From Flabesymbios commensalis (taxonomy: Eukaryota > Annelida > Polychaeta > Terebellida > Flabelligeridae): 64,000 nt of DNA. The DNA is taken from positions 80,472,649 through 80,536,648 of the forward strand of contig OZ024912.1 of NCBI GenBank assembly GCA_964017125.1, read 5' to 3'. Position numbers and translations under genes: made by a program. The notes beneath the pieces are model-generated. The model did not search any database and had not been told where the DNA came from. It saw only the letters and a list, made by a program, of their open reading frames with translations. Shown in pieces: positions 10,833-22,320 of this stretch. Within the stretch, counting starts at the first letter, position 1; every line of letters begins with the position of its first letter.

Positions 10833-12344
10833 GGACAGTGAACAATACTATTGACATTTGACATCTGGAGTGGGGGTTCATTATTCTTAATAAAACGATT
10901 GTTGTCCAGCTTTTGATAAACAATTGTTGTGAGTCGTACATTAAAAAATATTCAAAGACACTTTAAAAAAAAATTATATTTAGTAATAATATTGTTGTCC
11001 TGCAAGAACCATGTAAGGTGATTTAGTTACGTAATATCAAATCACTATACACACCAAAGGCCTAAGTATTACTACACACACAGTCATTTTCTCAAACGTA
11101 GGTTTAATGTTACGTCAGCACGAGAGATACCAGGCCAACTCTGAGTCAGTGTTCGTGTAACATCCAGTGATAGCTAAGCTGTGGCAATAGACTCTTGTTA
11201 TTATTAAGGTCCGTTCTGTGCGACAATTTACCATAGAATATGCATAATTAAGAACATATGATACTCTGGTGACCAGAAAGTTGATATATGACACATATGA
11301 TCGCCAAACCCCGAGAAGGTTAGTGCATAATACATGATAGCCCTACATGTGGTACTAGACCCCAGAGGGTTGATAAAGAAACATGGTATACTCTAGCCGT
11401 CAGAAGGCTGATATATATGAGTATTTCCAGAATTACAGGAACATTTCACAAGAAATATTATTTTGAATCAAAAGGATAAAATACCGGATTTTCTTTAATG
11501 TATATGGCAGAGAGATACTTGGCAGAGAGATACAGTGTGTTGATAGATGAGGCAGAGCTAAATTTTTATATTCTTATGCTAATTAGGCATGCTAATTAAT
11601 TAGCAAATCACGTTGGTGACATTGCGTTATGTGCTCACTTTTTTATAAACTAGAGTGTTCAATTGACAATTTTTCTAAATAAACAGTTAAGTTAAGTTTC
11701 ACTGAATTGAATATTTGATATGAAAGTTAATAAGCAAGTACAAATAGATATATGTTTATATCACGATAAAAGTTTTTGATAGTAATTTCATTTATAAAGA
11801 AATACATTACAAAAAGTACGTCACAAAAATATTAACATGATATCAGTTGATCAGTCAGTGGATGGTAATATTTGATCATCTTTTTAATGTTGTCCTATAC
11901 CTTTGAGAAAATATATTTGTCAGCATAACTATCTATTATAAACTGTACTAGATATTGCGGTGTTAAATAATATTGTACCATTAACTAAACAATTTAAATA
12001 TTTATAACATCAAGCTGCCCATTTTTATACAAAAAATAATTATAAAGATAATATATGGAGTTATAATGCGATTAATATACAATTTTTATATATTCTCTAA
12101 TTATTCAATTTAGACATGTGAATTTCAATACATAATAATACAGTCATTTTATAATATATAAAAAAATTAATAAATAATGTATTTGTTTAGTATTAACTTA
12201 ACCAGTAGGCACCAATGATTCCCTTTTGGGTTAAAGGAAATTAATATCTTCTTATCATTCATCTTAATTTGCAAGAATACATTTTAGGAGTAGGCTTGCT
12301 TGTCAAACAAAAATAATAATATCAGAATATCAAACGTGTGAATT
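10833..12344. other. Non-genic AT-rich stretch
   Basis: This stretch has no open frame above 60 codons and no recognisable repeat ends. Composition becomes very AT-rich from about 11560 to 12200. I see nothing to annotate. Confidence 0.5.
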
Positions 12345-12644
12345 TTGTGCTTCACATGCACACATATCTCAGGTGTGAATGCGCTGATGTATTTATTGTC
12401 AGGTGATATATTTATCTGTAAAACATTTACCACAAGTATCACATACGAAAGGTTTATTCACAAGCATCAAACACACATGGTTTCTCACCAGTGTGAACAC
12501 GCTTTGATGTCTGATCAGGTGGCCTTTATCTCTAAATCCTTTACCACAAATATCACATACATAAGGTTTATTCCTAGTATGAACACGCTGATGTATTTGA
12601 AGATGGTCGTTCGGTCATGTTATGTTTCCTAGTCATATATTTAT
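12345..12644 (-). pseudogene. Degenerate finger copies after gene B
   Basis: Directly after the stop of gene B, the minus strand carries further zinc-finger units in shifted frames. At least three units are recognisable, including a second copy of the last unit of B (GGCCACCTGATCAGACATCA, ending in a VFDAC-type finger start followed by a stop) and a CDTCGKCF-type unit. The repeated units are nearly identical to those inside B, so they come from recent tandem duplication. B was probably longer and has lost its C-terminal fingers. Confidence 0.7.
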
Positions 12645-13871
12645 CTAATCACAAGCATCAAACACACATGGTTTTTCACCAGTGTGAACACGCTGATGTC
12701 TGATCAGGTGGCCTTTATCTCTAAATACTTTACCACAAATATCACATACATAAGGTTTTTCACCAGTGTGAACACGCTGATGTCTGATCAGGTGGCCTTT
12801 ATCTCTAAATCCTTTACCACAAATATCACATACATAAGGTTTTTCACCAGTGTGAACACTCTGATGTCTCTTTATGTCCCCCTTTTCTCTAAAGCATTTG
12901 TCACAAATATCACATACATAAGGTTTATCTACAGTGTGAACACGCCGATGTCTTGTCAACGTTTCCTTGCGTACAAAGGCTGTATCACAAATATCACACA
13001 CATGAGGTTTATCGCCAGAGTGAATAAGCTGATGACTTTTCAGATTGCATTGATGTTTAAAGCATTTACCGCAAGTATCACATACATAAGATTTATCTAC
13101 AGTGTGAATACGTTGATGACTTTTCAGATTGTGTTTTCGTGTAAAGCATTTATCACACGTATCACATACATAAGGTTTATCATCAGTGTGAATAATCTGA
13201 TGTTTTTTCAGGGTATCTTTATCTGTAAAACATTTATCACAAGTATCACATACATAAGGTTTGTTTCTAGTGTGAACAACTCGCTGGTGTCTTTTCAGCT
13301 TGCCTTTAGCGATAAAGTCTTTGCTACAAATATCACATACATACAGTCTTTCTCCGGTGTGAATACGCCGATGTGTTTTCAGACTGCTTGTCTTCGTAAA
13401 GCATTTTCCACAAGTATCACACTTATAAGATTTTTCACCAGTGTGAATATGCTGATGTATCGTCAATGCTTCCTTGCGTATAAAGCCTTTATCACAAATA
13501 TCACATACATAAGGTTTATCTCCAGTGTGAATCAGCAAGTGTCTCTTTATATCAGATATATAAGCAAACTGTTTGTCACATGTTTCACATTTATAAGCTT
13601 TATTACCACCAGTGTGAACACGTTGATGTCTGTTAAGGCTGCCCTTCTGTGTATATCCTTTGTGACAAATCTCACACCAGAATGGTTTATCAACAGTAGC
13701 AGTGACAATTTGTTTTCCCCTCACTGATGTTGAATCTGTCTCCTCGTTCTCGTTCAGCTTACGCTTGCATTTTGGGATATTAATATATGTGAAGCCGCCT
13801 GTTTTTATATGTTTTGACCAAAAATCTGATTTTGCAGCTACTAGAAAATCGTGAATAGGTTGTATATTCAT
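12645..13871 (-). CDS. C2H2 zinc-finger protein B (12 fingers)
   Basis: This is a predicted DNA-binding protein of 408 residues. It begins MNIQPIHDFLVAAKSDFW, the same N-terminal block as gene A, and continues with DKPFWCE at the start of finger 1. Twelve full C2H2 fingers follow. Finger 5 has one extra residue between the two histidines (HQRVVH). Fingers 11 and 12 ([13 protein letters not shown]) are almost identical in DNA, showing a recent one-finger duplication. A thirteenth unit starts (CVFDACD) and stops, so the C-terminus is truncated. The acceptor is at 13975-13976. Two candidate first exons, at 17960 and 18333, lie upstream on the same strand. A short piece of this gene recurs at 16608-16722 in the opposite direction. 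Confidence 0.9.
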   Translation of the reverse strand: MNIQPIHDFLVAAKSDFWSKHIKTGGFTYINIPKCKRKLNENEETDSTSVRGKQIVTATVDKPFWCEICHKGYTQKGSLNRHQRVHTGGNKAYKCETCDKQFAYISDIKRHLLIHTGDKPYVCDICDKGFIRKEALTIHQHIHTGEKSYKCDTCGKCFTKTSSLKTHRRIHTGERLYVCDICSKDFIAKGKLKRHQRVVHTRNKPYVCDTCDKCFTDKDTLKKHQIIHTDDKPYVCDTCDKCFTRKHNLKSHQRIHTVDKSYVCDTCGKCFKHQCNLKSHQLIHSGDKPHVCDICDTAFVRKETLTRHRRVHTVDKPYVCDICDKCFREKGDIKRHQSVHTGEKPYVCDICGKGFRDKGHLIRHQRVHTGEKPYVCDICGKVFRDKGHLIRHQRVHTGEKPCVFDACD

Positions 13872-13976
13872 GTTGAAAAAAATGACAAATATTTAACATC
13901 TACTTAGAATAAATAGATGTCAATAGGTAATTTCAGCTGTTCCTGCAATATCTTTCTTGTGAGGAAGACAAACTCT
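13872..13976 (-). other. 5' UTR and splice acceptor of gene B
   Basis: On the minus strand TCTAATTATGTTGCAG ends at 13975 and AGTTTGTCTTCCTCAC follows. It is nearly the same as the acceptor region of gene A. The exon part before the ATG is about 100 bases. Confidence 0.7.
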
Positions 13977-14174
13977 GCAACATAATTAGATATATAATTA
14001 AAATTAGTTACAGTGCGTATTCTGTGAGAAAGTCATCAGACAAGGCAAGTAGCTACAATAACAAGAACAAATGTGTGTGGTTTTTTTCAGAGAACATGCG
14101 CCGTGCCCATCATCCTTGGGCTCTCAATATATAAACATGATAAAATGTATCATGCATATAAAATGAAAAAATAA

Positions 14175-14640
14175 ATAGATAGATATGAATATATGTTGTG
14201 GCGTGCCGCAGGTTAGTATCCTCGGAACCATATTGTTTATTTTATATATAAACATGATAAATGACATGGTAAATTTATCAAAGCTTTTAAAATTTATTAT
14301 ATTTGCAGATGATACAAATTTATTTTGTTCAAGTAAAGACAACGTAAGCTTGAGTGCAGCTATCTGTTAAACACAAGAAACAAATTTATTTTGTTCAAGT
14401 AAAGACAACGTGAGCAACTATCTGTTAAACACAAGAAAAACATAAGGTGAATGAAATCATTTTTTAGGTGTTATAATTGATGACCAGTTAAATTGGTAAA
14501 GCCATATAAAACAAATTGTTACAAAGCTACACAAGAACTATTATATAATAAAGAGGGCTAGTAGATTATTATATAAGGCATCAATAACTATTCTATATAA
14601 TATTTTATTATTTATGTTTGCCATATATGCTTTTGTGTTA
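14175..14640 (+). mobile_element. LINE reverse-transcriptase fragment
   Basis: A frame from about 14185 encodes CCGVPQVSILGTILFILYIN followed by IIFADDTNLFCSS, the palm motifs of a non-LTR reverse transcriptase (the FADD catalytic pair is intact). Further on, in another frame, GVIIDDQLNW and RASRLLYKASI resemble the following thumb region. The segment holding the FADD motif is followed by a partial direct copy (14314-14370 and 14383-14434). It is a short, broken piece of an element of CR1/L2/Rex type, judged from the FADDTNLF motif only. Confidence 0.75.
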
Positions 14641-14744
14641 TTTGTGGGGTTATTTTATGTTAATGTGTTATAATAAATACGTCTGTTCTGTATCATGTGT
14701 ATATGGAAGAGAATAATAATGTGTTAGGTTGGGGGATCAAATAA

Positions 14745-14925
14745 TTTGTTATATCCTGAAGAACAGGCTAATATAAAACAGAAACAGCGACAACTACAGG
14801 CGTGACAACAGAAGTAGCAGCAGTAGCAGCAGCGACGGCATCAGCGGCATAAGGGGCGACAACAGCAGCAGCGACATTAGCAACGGCTGCAGCAGCGGCG
14901 GTAGCAGCAGAGGCTTGAACCGCCA
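14745..14925 (+). repeat. CAG-rich repeat, copy 2
   Basis: This copy starts with AGGCTAATATAAAACAGAAA, as in the copy at 3405, and passes into interrupted AGC and GCG triplets up to about 14912. A smaller triplet patch without the leader lies at 17010-17035. From 14926 to 15650 I see no gene; AATAAA-type words near 15083 could be a 3' end but nothing upstream supports one. Confidence 0.55.
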
Positions 14926-15652
14926 CATATTAATTTATCAGATTTTCGGTTTATTTATTAGTTTGTCACAACATAATATGTAGACTGTAACTTACAGTGT
15001 GATATAGTATAGTCTATATTATTAATTTCATTATGTTATCAACTAACCTTTGTATTAGCACTTGTGCTACTTGGAAATCCCAATAAATATGTTTATACCA
15101 AATAACGTGTTTTTCCTCACATGGCCATGGGTGTTGTCATGCCATATGACATGGTATATCATCAATTAATTACTATAGCACAAGCCTCTGTAATATGGAA
15201 GTTGTATTTGATTTTTAGTAAACACACAGGCTTACGTGTAAATTGTTGGAGAACAGGAAATTAAGATCTTACATAGCTCTTAATATTAACTTGATTTAAA
15301 GTATGATCGTGTCTTAAATCTTATTGTACGAGAATACGGCCCCTCGTCTGCTTAGAAAGAGACACGTGCTTGCTTGAAGTGGATCAGATCAACATAACGT
15401 ATACATGGTATACGGAATCCCTCTTGGTGTGAATGACATCAGATGGGAAGAAAAAAAGGACTTTGGGACCCAGTCATGAAGACTGGTATAGCAGCAGTGC
15501 ATCCTAGCAATTCTATTTATTTTAATAATTTTCTACAGCTATCTGTGAAGTTGACGGGTGTCTTTGGTGATTTAACGTAGCTACCTTATTACGTATTTTC
15601 GCTTAAAAATATGTCTCTGGGTCGTTCTAAACACCCCCGGGATGTGTTACAT

Positions 15653-15935
15653 TATCATAATCTAACGTGAACACTGCACATTGTTATCACCAGCATAGCA
15701 GCTCACAGCGATTATAGATAGGCCTATCACAAAGGCCTCTAGAATCAGACATAATATAACGTGACATTGTTACCCCCAGCATAGCAGCTCACAGCTATTA
15801 TATATATATATATATATATACTATCACATAGACCCCTAGAATCAGATATAATCTAATGTGCCATTGTTATCACTGGCATAGCAGATCACAGTTAAAATAT
15901 ATGATATCACATAGGCCCCTAAAATCAGAAATATT
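15653..15935. repeat. Tandem repeat, three units of 90-125 bp
   Basis: Three units share AGCATAGCAGCTCACAG and a later CTAGAATCAGAYATAATMTA phrase. They start at about 15653, 15753 and 15847. The middle unit has gained a (TA)n tract. The units are diverged at roughly one base in ten, so the array is not young. Confidence 0.65.
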
Positions 15936-16607
15936 CACCTTTTCGGAATAAACATTGAATAATTTACTAAACACTGAGAAAACATTATACGAGTACTGCA
16001 TGGTCAATGTCCACAAGTGTGGGTTCCACCACAAGGTAAAGATTATAGTCCAGTGAAGCAAAACGACCCGATTGCTTCAAACTGGGCTCTCAGATGACAA
16101 GGAACATTAGATTATAGGCGGATTCACCTTTATTTGTCATTTCAGAGAGATCCGGTGGGTTTACTAAACTACTATTTGCATGGTAATTAGTCACTGTACA
16201 CACTTCAAACTCACTGTAGGTATGCTATGTATATTTTGACGCTATAATAACCAATTATCATTAAATAAATTCCAATAAATCTGAAGATGATTAGGATAAA
16301 TTATTTATTGAAGAACTGCCGTCTTCCAGTGCAGAATTGTAAACAAGGTTATTGTTCGACAGCGTCGCAGCACGTTTACACGGGAAAGTCTATTCTGCCA
16401 TAGATGGTTGGTAGGTTTGTTTAATACCTAATAACAATCCTTCTGTTTTTGCTCGCAGCATAGCTGATTGAAAACGTTTGTGATTAAAGACTTCATGTCA
16501 AGTGGGGCGCAAAAGGTGGCCACAAACTGCGTCCATGCTGCTTGAAAATCAGGCGTGACGTGCCCTTCAAACGAGGCTGTATATCCCGTAGTAAAATGGG
16601 ACTGGAC

Positions 16608-16722
16608 GTATTCACACTGTAGATAAATCTTATGTATGTGATACTTGCGATAAATGCTTTAAACATAAATGCAATCTGAAAAGTCATCAGCTTATTCACT
16701 CTGGCGATAAACCTCATGTTAT
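16608..16722 (+). pseudogene. Isolated zinc-finger fragment copied from gene B
   Basis: The plus strand encodes [17 protein letters not shown] and then [17 protein letters not shown], which matches finger 8 of gene B and its linkers except for two residues. Gene B lies on the other strand about 3 kb away, so the fragment is inverted. It has no start, no neighbours of its kind and no intron signals. It ends abruptly on both sides, which suggests a patch of templated DNA repair or capture by a mobile element. A nested copy of the SINE or TIR families is not visible at the edges. Confidence 0.8.
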
Positions 16723-17099
16723 GGTGATTTATTTGCGACATTTAATCCACCACGGTAAATGGGAATCCGGGTGTAAGTGTGAGCTAATTGCTGACCCACT
16801 GTCTGCGATTGTGACCCAGCATTATACCTGCATTGCGATAATGTCTGGTGTTTCTTTGTTACGCTATGGTTGTATATCCCTGACAGGGAAGGGGGGGGGT
16901 GAGGGGGTCACTCACTGTGAACATAAATAGCTGTGATCACCACCAATAGCACGATCTACAGCTCACCAGTGGTGGGCCAATGTTGGGCCAGCTTCGCAGT
17001 GACAGCCGTAGAGACAGTAGCAGCAGCAGCAGCGGCATCAGTGATATTCTATTATGGCCATGTTACACTGCCAACTTTAGTGAACAGAAGAATTTTACA

Positions 17100-17430
17100 A
17101 AATATCTGAAGAAATGCTACTGTAGTTGAACAGCACTCACCAGGCCGTGGGAGCCCTGTACCCAGATTTATCTGGTGTTATACAAGCTTTCAGGTTAACT
17201 GGGGATAACAAACACTGATAGACGCACTGAACACCAGAAGAAGAGCTCCAATATCTGAAGAAATGCTACTGTAGTTTGTATAAACATATTTTATTTTGCA
17301 ATTGAAACAAATACAAACATGTAAGAAATGCTACTGTAGTTGAACAAGCACTCGCCAGGCCGTGGGAGTCCTGTACCCAGATTTACCTGGTGCTATGCGG
17401 ACTCTCAGATTAACTGGGGGTACAACTCAT
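17100..17430. repeat. Direct repeats with GAAATGCTACTGTAGTT
   Basis: The word GAAATGCTACTGTAGTT occurs at about 17112, 17259 and 17325. Two of the three copies continue for about 90 bases through GGCCGTGGGAGYCCTGTACCC and CCAGATTTAYCTGGTG. It looks like a degraded tandem array. CAGATTTATCTG inside it is a small palindrome. From 17431 to 17940 I see no gene. Confidence 0.55.
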
Positions 17431-17959
17431 GACCAGGGAAGAAACAAAGAAGAGGGAGAGGGACTGATCCAAGGGTGTGGACCCCATTAATGCAATGTGA
17501 GCGGGGGGAGTAAAGTAGATATAAAAATTAGAAAGTGGGAGGGGATACGGGAGTGGGGAAATAGGTGGATGCTCGCTTATCCAGGCCCGTGGAGGCTTGG
17601 AGTCGCTGTAGCCCTGCGGAGCAGGTCACCACAGACAGCAGCGTGATTAGCTCGCAGCGGGTCGATAAGATTCTATTTTATTCTATTCTATAGGCCTACA
17701 TAGGGCTACTAGGCCTAGTGTATATCCAGAAAAAACTGAATTGAAATGATGTTTAATGATATTAAACAGCCCATCATAATACCACAATAAGACTAGCGAT
17801 CACGAACAAGGACAGAGCATCGTGTTTATACAGCTACAGCTAGAACAACTGTATGTAGGCCTACATAAATAGTGTGCCCATAAACAGGTAATCTCCCGAT
17901 TATCAGGTGATTATAGCACACAGTTGACCTAAATAATATATTCAGATATGCATATTTAC

Positions 17960-18125
17960 CTTTCACTGTGTCATCAGTGATTATATGACCGGTCTACACA
18001 GAGCTGATACCACGTCTTGCAGTCTCACTGTTCTTTGTCACTGACAAGCGTGCACACTGATGTGTGTAGAGCGAGGCCTCCAAGGAGTGTACACACTACT
18101 GTCGTACCAGGCGCTATTATATACC
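17960..18125 (-). promoter_or_regulatory. Core promoter and exon 1 module, copy near gene B (proximal)
   Basis: On the minus strand the order is TATATAATAGCGCCTGG, then ACTCCTTGGAGGCCTCGC, then a GTGACAAAGAACAGTGAGAC block, and finally CACAGTGAAAG at 17960 before the donor GTAAATATGC. The TATA box is well formed. The module faces gene B, whose acceptor is 4 kb downstream. A sister copy lies just behind it at 18333. Confidence 0.7.
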
Positions 18126-18332
18126 AACACTTTGTTGCAGAATGGTTTCGATTTTCGATTTGAATTTACCGGATGTATATAGTTAGAAGGCTTTTGCTAC
18201 CCAGATGTAGGCTACAGCCAAAGTAATAATAGACGAAAATGTATCAATATAGGGGCCTAGTGCCTATAAACAGGTAGCCATTCCCATGATAATATATTCA
18301 GATTTATAAATCACCAGGTAGCCTTTATCTAC

Positions 18333-18505
18333 CTTTCACGGCGTAGGCCTAATCAGAGATTATAATTATGAGGAGTTTATACATTTCTGCCGCCGGTTGT
18401 CATACTTAGACCTCTGTTTTTTGTCACTGACAAGTGTGTAGGCCTATAATAAAGTGTACCCAGCTATGGGCAGAGCGAAGCCTCCAAGGGGTGATCAAAC
18501 AACCA
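18333..18505 (-). promoter_or_regulatory. Core promoter and exon 1 module, copy near gene B (distal)
   Basis: The minus strand again shows CCCTTGGAGGCTTCGC, the GTGACAAAAAACAGAG block and CGCCGTGAAAG at 18333 before the donor GTAGATAAA. The TATA region is weaker than in the proximal copy. The two modules in tandem could be alternative promoters of gene B. The distal one could also be a relic of a lost gene. Confidence 0.6.
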
Positions 18506-18752
18506 TGCGTTAATTATTTACCCAAACTATTAATGCTGCCATTGCGTGCTCTTCCATACAGAATGGTTTCAATTCTCAAACTACGTCATGATCATAATCT
18601 AACGTATTTTGATTCTGATGTTTAATGTGAATACTAGGCTAAGTATTGCAGGCCTAAACATGAAAACACCGGTGTCATATACAATCAGATAGATTTACCT
18701 TTCTGGGAGTATAAGCCTTGATATCACATCAAATCACTTCCATTCTGACATG

Positions 18753-18840
18753 GAATGTTGGGTCAATGTTGGACCATCGTCAGAGACAATGGCCCAACAT
18801 TGAACCAACTATGGATCAACGTCTCGTGCTTGTTGGACCA
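18753..18840. repeat. GTTGGRCC foldback short repeat
   Basis: GTTGGACCATCGTCAGAGAC is followed by the facing ATGGCCCAACATTGAACCAA and by CAACGTCTCGTGCTTGTTGG. This is the full family layout. Confidence 0.6.
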
Positions 18841-18844
18841 GCTA

Positions 18845-19115
18845 TTGTCAGTTCAGTAAAGGATGGATAGAAATTAAATGGTGCATGGGAATTAAAAGGT
18901 GGATGCCGATAACATGGTTGATAGGACGAAAGGGTGGATGAGGACGAAATGGTACATAGGACGAAAATGTGGATGAGGACGAAATGGTGGATAATGTAAA
19001 AAAAGTCACAGATGGAGATAAAAGTGTCACATTAAAAGTCACATGAAAGTTAAATGACAGTTGTGGATTCAAGGATGGATAAAGAAACAATGGCTGGACG
19101 TAAATTAAAAGGTGG
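18845..19115 (+). repeat. G-rich minisatellite (GGTGGATG family), fourth array
   Basis: Degenerate units of about 20-22 bp contain GGTGGATG, GACGAAATGG and GAATTAAA words. The unit is the same family as the arrays at 31737, 45180 and 53000. Here it reads on the plus strand although the neighbouring promoter modules are on the minus strand, so its orientation relative to them is reversed. Confidence 0.6.
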
Positions 19116-19670
19116 TGACATTTTAACTTATTTACTACATGTTGAAATAGACCAACTTTTAGGCCATATCATATTTTTCAAGAAATGTTTTTTAGATTAG
19201 TCGCGACTTGGATGGAAAATAGTGCTTGTAAAATTTCACGACAATTTAATTGGTTGAGAATTGAATGAGAAATCAGAGGAAATCGTTTACCATGTTTAAT
19301 GTGAATCCGACTCTATAAGGATCAGTTTATCCATTCTTAAGTAAGTTTCTGCACCACCCCCTCCCCATCATATAATTATCAAAAGAAAAATGCTGCTCGA
19401 CCGCAGTTGACCATCAATTCATTCAGTGTGGGTCATAAAACGTGAAAACAAAACTCCAGTCGTCATCACTAGGCCCCTTGAGCTCATATAACTGAATGCC
19501 TGTCAACTGAGGTCGTGTAGCCAGTCTGTTATAAGAAGGAGTACGAAGGAGTACGAAATTTATTATTTTTCTGGAGAAAAGCTGTATGCGCTCCTGTATT
19601 TGCACAACCCCCCCCCCCCAATCACAGAATTTTAAAAGGGACACCGAAAGCTATGTTGAAGTTGATCAAT

Positions 19671-19873
19671 AGGCCCATTCGAGTGGCCGTTTTCGTTGTC
19701 GACGTTTTTTCGTCAAAAAGGTCAAAGGTCATAGGTCATTCAACAAAAATTTGACGGTGAATTTTCCCATCTCGTTTCGTCGACGACGGGAAAAAATCAA
19801 ACAACCAATCAGGTAGGATAATAACAAAACGAAAAAACGTCGACGACGAAAACAACCACTCGGATGGGCCTAA
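19671..19873. mobile_element. Palindromic MITE with 42-bp ends
   Basis: The left end starts AGGCCCATTCGAGTGGCCGT and the right end finishes with ACCACTCGGATGGGCCT. These inverted ends continue inward for about 42 bases through GTCGACGTTTTTTCGT. An AAT triplet flanks each side. A three-base target copy fits PIF/Harbinger-type elements. The interior is short and non-coding. Confidence 0.65.
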
Positions 19874-19944
19874 TGTTATGCGAAAAAGCTGTATATTTTC
19901 TCATCTGTTCCCATATTGGAGGGCAACCATTGGCCCAATCCCTC

Positions 19945-21880
19945 ACCACCCTCTATAGTCATGCAGATACTCTTTCTAACATGGTGTCATACGTGATACT
20001 CTTTCTAGCATGGTGTCCTGCTTTCTAATGAGCCGTCAACAAGCGCAAATTACGAACAGTAATTCACAGTTTTCGAATATTTACATATCTAAAAGTGTTC
20101 AATTTTTTTATTACATATTTTCTGAATAGCTGTTGTACCACCTTGCAAACACATGTACGAATTGAAATCGATTTCGTGTGTTCCTAAGGTGATACATTTG
20201 TTGATTTTATTTCAACAGTTCAACAGGGATAAACCTGCCGTGTCAAAAAATCGTCCGAAAATATATTATTGTCCAATACATCAAATCAATATCCCACCTG
20301 CTCAAATATTATCCTTTAACTCTACGATATCCAGCAAAGTATCATCTAAAAGGGTCCTGCTTTCTAACAATTCCATTTGAGATATGTCGTGCTTTCTAAG
20401 AGCAAGTGTCTTGCTTTCTAAGGAGCAAAAAGTGGTACAGTTGATATGGCAAATAAGAATAAATTTTCCTACTATCTACATTAATCATTCAATGCGGACA
20501 GAAGAGGCTGACACCATTAGGATGGGTTACAGCATGCTGGCGAAAGAGTATATGATCACGAGCTACAAAGAGAGCCAAAATTAACTCACCTATGCACGAG
20601 TCATGGTGGAAAAGCAAGGTTCTGTATCATGGGATGGCTTCTAATCTGCCGTACAAAGCCAAAAGGCGGTATCCGCTTACTTGTAAGGTGAGCAGATACT
20701 GACTTTTGGCTTTGCAGAAGAGTGATGTGTTCTAACATGTCTAATGAATATGTAAATTGTGATAAAATACATTTTAGAAGTTAGTCTACCTAACGTTTTA
20801 AATAGCTGATTTAAAAATAGGTCAATTTAAATCGTATAGGTTTAGTCCATTATCGTGTAGGCCTATTGATGGACCCGTCATATCGTGGTTAATTTGTGGT
20901 TTGTTATTTGGCCCTATATATCAATGAATAGGGCATATATAATAATATATTTTGTGTCGGTATATCCTATATGCGTGCGGCGCTTGCAAGTCAAAGTGTC
21001 CCTGTGCAGACAGGGGGCTTTGCCCTAACGTCATTTCAATGTTGAGCCAGCTGTCGAGAAGCTGGCCCAGTATTGAATCAGCGTTGAGAGAATTGTTCGT
21101 GTCAACGGTTGTGTTGGCTTCTGCTTCACGTGTTCCCTAGGCTGGAGTCATAATCTATAAATAGCAAACGCTCCCAACCCCCAGCAAAGTATACATAGGA
21201 GCCCACCTATAGCATAGACTTATTCTGTGAAACTCAATAACCTTGACCTCCAATATTTTCATCGAGCTCGCTAATAGAATGAAGTATGGGGAGGGTGTGT
21301 AATGTAACATTATTTTCACTCAGTAGCCATTCTGGTGACGTCACTGCGTTCCACAGAATAGGCCATCATTCAATCGCGGATGGGGGGGGGGGGGAGGTGG
21401 CGTATTTTCAAAGTAAAACCCCGGGCAGGCTCTTTATGAAATAAATGATATTATTCAAGATCTAGACTAAGCCTGATCAAATTTAAAATTTGGAGGATAA
21501 TATTTGAGCAGGTGGGATATCAATTCTATGTATTGGACAATGATATACTTTCAGACGATTTTTCGAGGCGGCAGGTATATCCATGTTGAAATGCCGATAT
21601 ATAGTGAGCAGGCGTCTATTTCACTTTCGAAAAACACAAAATCGATTTCAATTCGTACATGTGTTTGCAAGGTGGTACAACAGCTATTCTGAAAATATCT
21701 AAACACAAATAGAACACTTTTAGCATATGTAAATATGCGAAAACTGTGAATTACCTGCTCGTCATATTCGCTTGTTGACGGCTCATTAGAAAGCAGGACA
21801 CCGTGTTAGAAAGAGTATCACGCATGACACCATGTTAGAAAGCATCTGCATGACAGGTCTACAGAGGGTGCTCATGGGTT
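19945..21880. mobile_element. Large foldback element with arms of about 380 bp
   Basis: The left arm (19945 to about 20350) and right arm (about 21490 to 21880) are reverse complements over nearly 400 bases. Shared landmarks include GGTGTCCTGCTTTCTAATGA, GCTGTTGTACCACCTTGCAA, TATTGTCCAATACAT and CACCTGCTCAAATATTATCC. The arms repeatedly contain (A/G)GTGTC...CTTTCTAA words. The interior (20350-21490) encodes nothing recognisable and has taken in later insertions: a short repeat at 21010-21130 and the MITE at 21231-21360. A run of 12 G lies near 21384. It is non-autonomous. A shorter relative is at 9950-10660. Confidence 0.75.
21231..21360. mobile_element. Small MITE, copy 1
   Basis: The ends TATTCTGTGAAAC and GTTCCACAGAATA are inverted. 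The interior shares CCTTGACCTMCAATRTTTTC, GAATGAAGTATG and GTGACGTC with a second copy at 51352-51506. The copy sits inside the foldback element, so it is younger than that insertion. Confidence 0.65.
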
Positions 21881-22090
21881 GATATGTCATTCCCTGATAG
21901 ACTGATTGGACGACCTTTGTCTGAAAAATTTCAAATCAATGTTAGAAGAAATTATTTTTGTTGAATAAAACTGGGGGACAAAAAAATAATTGAAAAACAA
22001 TTATCTATTTCCTACTGTAGTTTCAGCCGTTTCCATGTTGTCAGAAAATCAATATTTAGAAAAGGCATCAAATCAGCCAGAGGGATACAT

Positions 22091-22320
22091 GTGACCTCGG
22101 CCCACGGTGATCTCTGCCCAGTGACCTCGGCCCACTTTAGTGATTTCGGCCCAATGAACTCGGCCCACTTTTTTTCCTCTCGGCCCGGCCTGTTAACATT
22201 AGATTCTCCAGTCACTTTCTCTAATTCACTCCACTCCTCAAAAATAAAAAAAATGGTGACCCCGGGCCACTTTCGTGACCTCAGCCCAGTGACCTCGGCC
22301 CATTTTTATACATCTTACCC
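22091..22320 (+). repeat. GTGACCTCGGCCCACTTT degenerate tandem repeat
   Basis: About ten copies of a GACCTCGGCCCA-type word are spaced by roughly 15-25 bases in two blocks (22091-22190 and 22255-22305). The spacer between the blocks is unrelated. On the minus strand this gives a repetitive peptide; I do not regard it as a gene. Confidence 0.65.

Noticed and set aside
12684-13727. Long plus-strand frame of 347 codons
   Set aside because: It is the antisense of the gene B finger array. Repeats with an 84-base unit keep the opposite strand open; similar shadows lie opposite genes A, D, E and F.
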